From positions 1 to 5,880 of the forward strand of contig CAKQNH010000347.1 of NCBI GenBank assembly GCA_934255105.1: DNA of 5,880 nucleotides, written 5' to 3'. Positions 1 to 4,152 of the stretch are shown here, one piece after another; position 1 is the first letter of the stretch, and the number at the start of each line of letters is the position of its first letter. The position numbers and the translations under genes were made by a program. The notes under the pieces were generated by a model. It was not told where the DNA came from and made no database searches. It saw only the letters and a program-made list of their open reading frames with translations. The DNA comes from an uncultured Pirellulaceae bacterium (GTDB lineage Bacteria > Planctomycetota > Planctomycetia > Pirellulales > Pirellulaceae).

Positions 1-575
1 CTTCCCGCCTTGTTCAATCCAGCGAACAGGGCGTACTGGCGTTGACCACGCTCCACCTTTTTGATGCTCTCGGTGCCCGCAAGCTTCAAGTCGGTCCCCT
101 CGTGCCAGATCCCTGCCAACGCGTGATTGCCGCTTTCTCGAATTGCCCAGACGACAACGCTTAGCGATTTGCCCGAGCCTTTGATATCCAGTGGCGTATC
201 GTGCAGACGCGACCGTGGCACGTACAGAAAAGGTCGAAAGTCCGGGTCGGACTCATTTCGTATTCGGATGGCCTGCCCAAACGGGCCGTCGCCTAACAAC
301 GGGAAGTCGGCATAGGTTGCTTGCCGTCCGTCGCCCCAGAAATCGCGAATATAGTTGGCTGCGTCCAGCGGATACGCATGTGTCGCCGGAGGTGGGACGT
401 GCGCAGTAAATCGCTGCTCTGCATGCGGTTCGCGTTTCACGAAGTCCCAGAACGCAACCAGTCCAGGTGTCTCCAAGACAACTTGCCGATTCGATTCCGG
501 ATCGGCCGCCAGCACATGCGACAAAGTCACAAGCGGCAACCACAACAGAACGGCGAACGCTAATCGTCGATACAT
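1..575 (-). CDS. Secreted LamG/concanavalin A-like protein, partial (N-terminal 191 codons, runs off the left edge)
   Basis: The reading frame is open from an ATG at 575-573 down to position 1 with no stop, so the C-terminus lies outside the window. Residues 1-24 form a signal peptide: basic start (MYRR), hydrophobic core (LAFAVLLWLPLVTL), and a likely cleavage after VLAA before DPES, so the product is probably exported. The mature part opens with 'TPGLVAFWDF' (about residues 37-46). Together with the later strands 'GQAIRIR' and 'SLSVVVWAIRES' and 'ALAGIWHEG', this matches the strand pattern of LamG/concanavalin-type jelly rolls, in which an opening 'glvafWdF' strand and a later 'svvvWa' strand are typical. 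Ligand and role are unknown; carbohydrate or surface binding is only a guess. A good Shine-Dalgarno (AAGGGAG, 586-592) supports this start. The gene is divergent from the membrane-protein gene at 902. The export call is firm, the fold moderately so, the function open. Confidence 0.82.
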   Translation of the reverse strand, partial: MYRRLAFAVLLWLPLVTLSHVLAADPESNRQVVLETPGLVAFWDFVKREPHAEQRFTAHVPPPATHAYPLDAANYIRDFWGDGRQATYADFPLLGDGPFGQAIRIRNESDPDFRPFLYVPRSRLHDTPLDIKGSGKSLSVVVWAIRESGNHALAGIWHEGTDLKLAGTESIKKVERGQRQYALFAGLNKAG

Positions 576-585
576 AGCTACGAAT

Positions 586-592
586 CTCCCTT
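586..592 (-). promoter_or_regulatory. Ribosome binding site of the secreted LamG-like protein
   Basis: Read on the minus strand this is AAGGGAG, a near-consensus Shine-Dalgarno ending 10 nt before the ATG at 575. It is the best ribosome binding site in the window and fixes the start of the leftward gene. Confidence 0.65.
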
Positions 593-600
593 AGGAGTGG

Positions 601-606
601 ATTTTA
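601..606 (-). promoter_or_regulatory. Weak candidate -10 box for the leftward gene
   Basis: On the minus strand this reads TAAAAT, one base from the sigma-70 -10 consensus TATAAT. Seventeen bases upstream (624-629) the hexamer is CTGCCG, a poor -35 (three of six matches to TTGACA), and it lies inside the 12-bp palindrome at 619-630. The implied 5' leader would be only about 20 nt. This is a pattern match only. Confidence 0.25.
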
Positions 607-618
607 ACCGAATTGCGG

Positions 619-630
619 CCTGCCGGCAGG
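619..630. promoter_or_regulatory. 12-bp perfect palindrome, possible operator
   Basis: CCTGCCGGCAGG is a perfect inverted repeat with no spacer. It overlaps the position expected for the -35 of the leftward secreted-protein gene, which is where a dimeric repressor often binds. No regulator gene is nearby, and a GC-rich 12-mer palindrome can arise by chance, so the regulatory reading is tentative. Confidence 0.25.
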
Positions 631-654
631 AACCGGAGGTTTGCCCCCTTGATT

Positions 655-762
655 GTAGAACGGTTGTCCCAACCGTTTCCTGTAGAGCGGTTGTCCCAAC
701 CGTCTTCTGTAGAGCGATTGTCCCAACCGTTTTCCGTAGAACGATTGTCCCAACCGTTTTCC
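655..762. repeat. Four tandem 27-nt palindromic repeats (REP-like cluster)
   Basis: Four head-to-tail copies, each exactly 27 nt, start at 655, 682, 709 and 736. Each has a GTAGA(A/G)CG core followed by (G/A)TTGTCCCAACCG and a pyrimidine-rich link of about six bases. Units 1 and 2 contain a perfect 6-bp stem, CGGTTG/CAACCG, around a TCC loop. Units 3 and 4 have CGATTG on one arm, which leaves an A-C mismatch in a plus-strand transcript but a G-U wobble in a minus-strand transcript. Because 27 is a multiple of three, spurious reading frames with 9-residue repeats cross the region on both strands. I associate this core with dispersed intergenic repeats of planctomycetes; copy number elsewhere cannot be seen here. 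The cluster sits between two divergent genes. Confidence 0.85.
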
Positions 763-787
763 GTAGCAGTTGGGACAACTGCTCTAC
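763..787. repeat. Inverted fifth copy of the palindromic repeat, closing the cluster
   Basis: This 25-nt unit is the same repeat in opposite orientation. It begins GTAGCAGTTG, has a GGA loop, and continues CAACTGCTCTAC, giving a 10-bp stem interrupted by one 2-nt bulge. Its stem differs from units 1 and 2 by a paired change (G-C to A-T at the second stem position), so pairing is kept. Facing unit 4, it can also form a longer hairpin with arms of about 21 nt and a few mismatches. Direct copies closed by an inverted one resemble the BIME arrangement of REP elements. Confidence 0.75.
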
Positions 788-890
788 TTCTCTACCCATC
801 TACCCAAAATTAAAGTTGGTCGGAGCACTAGCCGCAGCAGTGGCTTATATCGTGAAGTTATCACAGCAATTCGCAACCCTTTGGAATGCA

Positions 891-895
891 GAGGT
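891..895 (+). promoter_or_regulatory. Shine-Dalgarno that favours the 902 start of the membrane protein
   Basis: GAGGT ends 6 nt before the ATG at 902, which is good spacing. The rival ATG at 935 has only AGGT (927-930) ending 4 nt before it. This tips the choice toward 902 without settling it. Confidence 0.45.
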
Positions 896-901
896 AGTAG
901 A

Positions 902-1618
902 ATGGTACTTTTGGTTCATCAGAAGCAGGTCGAAATGAGTAAGCAGCCAGCGTTCTCCTTCTCTATGTTAGCCGTGCTCTTGCTGCTTGTGTTAGTCGCA
1001 TTGACTTTCTCGCGCGGCCTGAGTTTTTGGATATTACTGTTGGTTATCGAAGCGGTTGCAATCTACGTAAGCGTCGAAATGTTGACTCAAAGAATGCCGG
1101 CAACCTTGCGCACGCAATCGCAGGACAATTGCTATCGCCTAGATGGAAGCCGCTCCCACCGCCGTACCGACCTCGAACGCAAGGCGATGCGTAAGATTCG
1201 TAGCGATTTATGGGCGGCGTTTTTAACCGTGTCCTTCGTCGTAACTGGGGGGGGGTTTTTTGTGCACACGTATGTATTCCCACTTTCGTTGGCCGCCGAG
1301 GTTGCATCGGCTTTGCGAGACAACCCGGCTGATTTCAAGGGGGAGCTAAGACAGAGGCACGTCGACGACAAATTCTTCCAATGGTCGCGTAGTTCATCCA
1401 CTATCAGCAACCGTGAAATCGATCAACAAGCGCAGCTTCTGTGGATATCCTGGCCGATTGCATTCCTGCTGGCGAGCGCCAGTTTGGTGGCTTGTCTTGC
1501 GCTGATACGCTTCGCCTACTTCCGCACATTGCGCGAATTTCACGATGCGTTGAGCGCGCGTACTACCGAGTATCTCGACCTGGACAGCAGGCGCTTGCAG
1601 CAGCACACCAGAATGTAG
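902..1618 (+). CDS. Four-helix integral membrane protein of unknown function
   Basis: I do not recognise a family. The 238-residue product has four hydrophobic segments, at about residues 18-36, 40-58, 103-126 and 180-202. A basic, Arg/Lys-rich loop (62-102) and a charged C-terminal tail (203-238) should be cytoplasmic by the positive-inside rule, giving an N-in/C-in topology with one extracytoplasmic loop (about 127-179). No catalytic motif or cofactor-binding pattern is evident. The start is uncertain: ATG 902 has the better ribosome binding site, while ATG 935 gives a 227-residue protein beginning MSKQPAF, with all four helices kept. A further in-frame TTG at 770 would begin inside the repeat cluster and is unlikely. 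Codons 116-120 are written as nine G then six T, so a single-base slip would truncate the protein. It stands alone: divergent from the gene on its left and 198 bp from the next. Confidence 0.72.
   Translation: MVLLVHQKQVEMSKQPAFSFSMLAVLLLLVLVALTFSRGLSFWILLLVIEAVAIYVSVEMLTQRMPATLRTQSQDNCYRLDGSRSHRRTDLERKAMRKIRSDLWAAFLTVSFVVTGGGFFVHTYVFPLSLAAEVASALRDNPADFKGELRQRHVDDKFFQWSRSSSTISNREIDQQAQLLWISWPIAFLLASASLVACLALIRFAYFRTLREFHDALSARTTEYLDLDSRRLQQHTRM
1247..1261 (+). repeat. G9-T6 homopolymer run inside the membrane-protein gene
   Basis: Nine G (1247-1255) followed by six T (1256-1261) encode Gly-Gly-Gly-Phe-Phe within the third membrane segment. Loss of one G leads to a stop at 1347-1349, and gain of one G leads to a stop at 1330-1332, so either slip removes the fourth helix. 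Such runs are the usual substrate of slipped-strand mutation. A sequencing error in the run is also possible, although the frame is intact as written. Confidence 0.8.
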
Positions 1619-1732
1619 ACGGGCGAAAAACCGTTGGCGAGTTCCGCTACATTTTTAGTTCATGATAGTCCTACTCACGTGTAGGGTGCCTGTCGACTGG
1701 GCTGGGAATGTGGTACAAGTGAACTGTCTGCA

Positions 1733-1777
1733 GGGGTTGCGAGAGCTAGCTGCTCATCACCCCCACTTTCTTTTTTT
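1733..1777 (+). terminator. Candidate intrinsic terminator or leader attenuator upstream of rimK
   Basis: GGGGT (1733-1737) can pair with ACCCC (1759-1763), and an inner GAGC (1743-1746) with GCTC (1752-1755), leaving an internal loop between the stems. The hairpin is followed by a T-rich tract ending in seven T (1771-1777). This resembles a rho-independent terminator for the membrane-protein gene, 115 nt after its stop. It ends only 39 nt before the rimK start, so if the rimK promoter lies upstream the hairpin would sit in its leader. The stem is imperfect and no folding energy was computed. Confidence 0.4.
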
Positions 1778-1802
1778 AAACAAACCGCGAATTGTAAGGC
1801 TC

Positions 1803-1808
1803 AGGGGA
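1803..1808 (+). promoter_or_regulatory. Ribosome binding site of rimK
   Basis: AGGGGA ends 8 nt before the ATG at 1817. It supports that start, which also gives the N-terminus expected for RimK (MKLGILSCSP, compare E. coli MKIAILSRDG). Confidence 0.55.
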
Positions 1809-1816
1809 CTCGACGG

Positions 1817-3031
1817 ATGAAATTGGGAATTCTCTCCTGCAGTCCAAACTGTTACAGCACGCGTCGCTTGATGGAGGCGGCTGCGCAGCGATCTCACAAG
1901 GCCAGAGTGCTCAACACTCTCAAGTTCGCCATCGATTTGGAACAGGGATCGCCCGAGCTGTATTACAACCAGCGGTCGTTGTCCGATTACGATGCCGTGC
2001 TGCCGCGGATTGGATCGTCGGTGACCTACTTCGGTACTGCCGTGGTGCGTCAGTTTGAGCAGATGGATGTTTTCAGTGGCAATTCCTCCGCAGGCATCTC
2101 CAACTCGCGCGACAAACTGCGCTGTCTACAAATCCTCAGCCGCCATCACATTGGCATCCCCAAGACGACCTTTGTCCGCGATAAGAAGGATGTCTTGCCA
2201 GCCATCGAGCGCGTCGGTGGAGCACCGGTGGTGATCAAACTGATCGAAGGCACTCAAGGGATCGGCGTTCTGCTGGCCGACACGATTCAATCTGCCGAGG
2301 CGATTATCGAACTGCTGCAGAGCCAACGCCAAAACGTGTTAGTGCAGAAGTTTGTAGCTGAGAGCAAGGGGCGTGATATTCGCGCGTTTGTGGTGGGTGA
2401 GCAAGTGGTAGCAGCCATGCGTCGCGTGGCTCAGGGGCAGGAATTTCGCAGCAATGTCCATCGTGGTGGCCGCACGGAGGCCGTCGACCTCGACCCCGTT
2501 TTCCAGGAAACCGCTGTCCGCTCGGCGCAAATCATGGGCCTGCGCGTGGCCGGCGTCGATATGCTCGAAAGCAAGGATGGGCCGCAGGTCATGGAAGTCA
2601 ATTCCTCGCCCGGCTTGGAGGGCATCGAGACTTGCACGCAGCTCGATGTGGCGGGCGCGATTATCGAGTACATGGCCGCACAAGTCGATTTTCCTGAGAT
2701 CGATGTCCGCCAGCGATTGACCGTCAGCCGAGGCTACGGAGTAGCCGAAATCCTGATCCCCGAGGGCTCGAGCTTCGTGGGTCAGACCATAAAACACTCC
2801 AGCCTCCGCGAACATGATATCAATGTGCTGACTCTCTATCGGGGCACATCGGTCATTCCGAATCCCAAGTCAGAACGTCAGCTAGAGGCCGGCGACCGCC
2901 TGTTGTGCTTCGGTAAACTCGAGTCGATGAAGGGGATGATCCCCAAGAAAACACGCAAACGTCGGGCACCTGCCATTCAGCAATTGCAAGTCTCCGACGT
3001 AGCTCACATCGACGCAGAAACAGAAGTTTAG
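1817..3031 (+). CDS. rimK: RimK-type ATP-grasp alpha-L-glutamate ligase with a C-terminal TrkA_C/RCK_C-like domain
   Basis: Residues 1-295 align almost without gaps to E. coli RimK, which adds glutamate residues to the C-terminus of ribosomal protein S6 using ATP. Visible landmarks are 'DAVLPRIGSSVTYFGTAVVRQFE' split around residues 59-81, K100 in SRDK, K141 and the glycine-rich EGTQGIG loop (144-150), D187 in GRDIR, the FRSNVHRGG segment (210-218), and the metal ligands D248, E260 and N262 (VMEVNSSPGLEGIE). One difference from E. coli is K178 where that enzyme has Glu in 'VQEY'. E. coli RimK ends near 300 residues; this protein continues about 105 more. Residues 307-375 (YGVAEILIPEGSSFVGQ to GDRLLCFGKL) have the pattern of a TrkA_C/RCK_C domain, known elsewhere for binding regulatory ligands. 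A basic patch KKTRKRR (377-383) and an acidic tail follow. It is the first gene of a two-gene operon with the hydrolase at 3036. The ligase call is firm; the true acceptor (S6 or another protein or peptide) is not shown. Confidence 0.93.
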   Translation: MKLGILSCSPNCYSTRRLMEAAAQRSHKARVLNTLKFAIDLEQGSPELYYNQRSLSDYDAVLPRIGSSVTYFGTAVVRQFEQMDVFSGNSSAGISNSRDKLRCLQILSRHHIGIPKTTFVRDKKDVLPAIERVGGAPVVIKLIEGTQGIGVLLADTIQSAEAIIELLQSQRQNVLVQKFVAESKGRDIRAFVVGEQVVAAMRRVAQGQEFRSNVHRGGRTEAVDLDPVFQETAVRSAQIMGLRVAGVDMLESKDGPQVMEVNSSPGLEGIETCTQLDVAGAIIEYMAAQVDFPEIDVRQRLTVSRGYGVAEILIPEGSSFVGQTIKHSSLREHDINVLTLYRGTSVIPNPKSERQLEAGDRLLCFGKLESMKGMIPKKTRKRRAPAIQQLQVSDVAHIDAETEV

Positions 3032-3035
3032 GTCT

Positions 3036-4148
3036 ATGGAAAGTAGCGACTCAGCCAGATTGGATATCGGCCAGTGGGATGGCGAGTCCATCGCTCCGGG
3101 AGAGACGCATAATTTCAGATTGACTGTCAGCGAGAGCTACAGTGGGATGAACGTCCGCATTCCGATCCAGGTCGTGCGGGCGCTGGAGCCAGGACCGACA
3201 GTCTTTGTCTCGGCCGCCTTGCATGGCGACGAGATCAATGGCACCGGTGCCATTCGCCAAATTATTCATCAAGGCTTGCTGCAACAGCTCCTGCGCGGCA
3301 ACGTCATCTTGGTACCAGTGCTCAATCTACCAGCTTTTGAACGCCACTCGCGCTATTTGCCCGATCGCCGCGACTTGAACCGTTGCTTTCCAGGGACGGC
3401 GACCGGAAGCTTAGCCAGTCGAATGGCGCGGCGCATCTTTGATCAAATCGTCTTGCGCTCCGACTACGGCATCGATCTGCATACCGCGGCGGTGCGACGC
3501 ACCAATTTCCCCAACGTGCGCGCCGACATGAGCGACCCACAGGTAGCTCGAATCGCTAAAGCCTTTGGCAATGAATTAATACTCGATGGCCGCGGCCCCA
3601 AAGGATCGCTGCGCCGTGAAGCCAGCCTGGGCGGCTGTCCCACCATCGTGGTCGAAGGGGGCGAGGTCTGGAAAGTGGAGCCAGGCATTGTCGATTCGGC
3701 CATCAAGGGCGTCGTCAATGTGCTGCGCGAACTGGAGATGCTCCCCGGAAGCCCGGAGATCACCGAACATCAACTGGCACTGACCCGGACAAAATGGCTG
3801 CGGGCGGAACGGGGAGGCTTTCTACAGTTTCACGTCAAGCCCGGCGACGGTGTCGAGGCGGGACAAGCCATCGCAACCAACACCAATCTGCTGGGGATCG
3901 AAAAAAGCGTGTTGTACGCCCCTTACGCAGGAGTCGTGCTAGGTATGACCACGCTCCCGGCAGTCACCCCAGGAGAGCCCATCTGCCATCTGGGACAGTT
4001 GCCCAAACGCATGCAGCCCGCCAAGCTCAGCCGCAATCGAGCCGAACATGACGGTCTGGAAGGACGCTTGATGGACGAACTATCAACCAATGTGATGGTC
4101 ATCGAGCGCAATGAGCCAAGTGCGGAAACCGATCAAAAAGCAGACTGA
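3036..4148 (+). CDS. Succinylglutamate desuccinylase/aspartoacylase-family (AstE_AspA, M14-like) zinc hydrolase
   Basis: This 370-residue protein carries the zinc-hydrolase signature of the AstE/AspA branch of M14 carboxypeptidase-like enzymes: H63 and E66 in ALHGDEINGTG, the substrate-binding RRDLNRCFPG segment (111-120), the third zinc ligand H149 in GIDLHT, and the catalytic glutamate E207 in IVVEGGE. Residues about 254-319 (GGFLQFHVKPGDGVEAGQ, then YAPYAGVVLGM and PGEPICHLG) form the barrel-sandwich domain seen at the C-terminus of many family members, followed by a charged tail to residue 370. No signal peptide or membrane segment is seen, so it should be cytosolic. It starts 4 nt after the rimK stop with only a weak AGGT close to the ATG, suggesting translational coupling. 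The family removes acyl or amino-acid groups from N-acylated amino acids or peptides. Together with RimK it may process glutamylated products. It is unlikely to be true arginine-catabolic AstE because no other ast gene is present. The substrate is unproven. Confidence 0.9.
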   Translation: MESSDSARLDIGQWDGESIAPGETHNFRLTVSESYSGMNVRIPIQVVRALEPGPTVFVSAALHGDEINGTGAIRQIIHQGLLQQLLRGNVILVPVLNLPAFERHSRYLPDRRDLNRCFPGTATGSLASRMARRIFDQIVLRSDYGIDLHTAAVRRTNFPNVRADMSDPQVARIAKAFGNELILDGRGPKGSLRREASLGGCPTIVVEGGEVWKVEPGIVDSAIKGVVNVLRELEMLPGSPEITEHQLALTRTKWLRAERGGFLQFHVKPGDGVEAGQAIATNTNLLGIEKSVLYAPYAGVVLGMTTLPAVTPGEPICHLGQLPKRMQPAKLSRNRAEHDGLEGRLMDELSTNVMVIERNEPSAETDQKAD

Positions 4149-4152
4149 TACC

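Larger units (their letters stand above)
576..901. other. Divergent intergenic region (326 bp) between the secreted protein and the membrane protein
   Basis: From left to right this holds the ribosome binding site and weak candidate promoter of the leftward gene, the 12-bp palindrome (619-630), the repeat cluster (655-787), and about 114 bp (788-901) of AT-richer sequence before the rightward gene. In that last part a short echo, CTACCCAT/CTACCCAA, follows the repeats at about 793-808. A TTATAT hexamer at 845-850 is a possible -10, but no -35 with acceptable spacing was found. No credible protein gene lies in the region. Confidence 0.6.

Noticed and set aside
253..543. Minus-strand frame of 96 codons inside the left-edge gene
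   Set aside because: It overlaps the long open frame that has a signal peptide, a strong ribosome binding site and a LamG-like pattern. The 96-codon product has no recognisable features and is a shadow in another frame.
655..787. CRISPR array
   Set aside because: The copies are directly adjacent, the roughly 6-nt links are themselves similar, there are no unique spacers of about 30 nt, and no cas gene is present.
578..799. Minus-strand reading frame with a repeated 'KTVGT' motif, ending just before the secreted-protein start
   Set aside because: The 9-residue periodicity is only the translation of the 27-nt palindromic DNA repeat, which stays in frame because 27 is divisible by three. The frame on the plus strand shows the same artefact, and neither has a convincing start or protein-like remainder.
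770..901. Upstream extension of the membrane protein to a TTG at 770
   Set aside because: The start would lie inside the inverted repeat unit with no Shine-Dalgarno, and the added 44 residues look like translated intergenic DNA. ATG 902 or 935 is better.
1441..1665. Plus-strand frame of 74 codons overlapping the end of the membrane-protein gene
   Set aside because: It overlaps the real frame, has no ribosome binding site and no conserved features. Slippage in the G run does not lead into it because a stop at 1330-1332 intervenes in that frame.
1669..1686. Small hairpin CCTAC/GTAGG with a CACGTG palindrome in the loop
   Set aside because: Only five pairs with no T-tract or conserved context; expected by chance in a 198-bp intergenic region.
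2339..2815. Minus-strand frame of 158 codons opposite rimK
   Set aside because: It lies wholly within a strongly conserved RimK coding sequence, and its His/Asp/Leu-rich product is typical of an antisense shadow.
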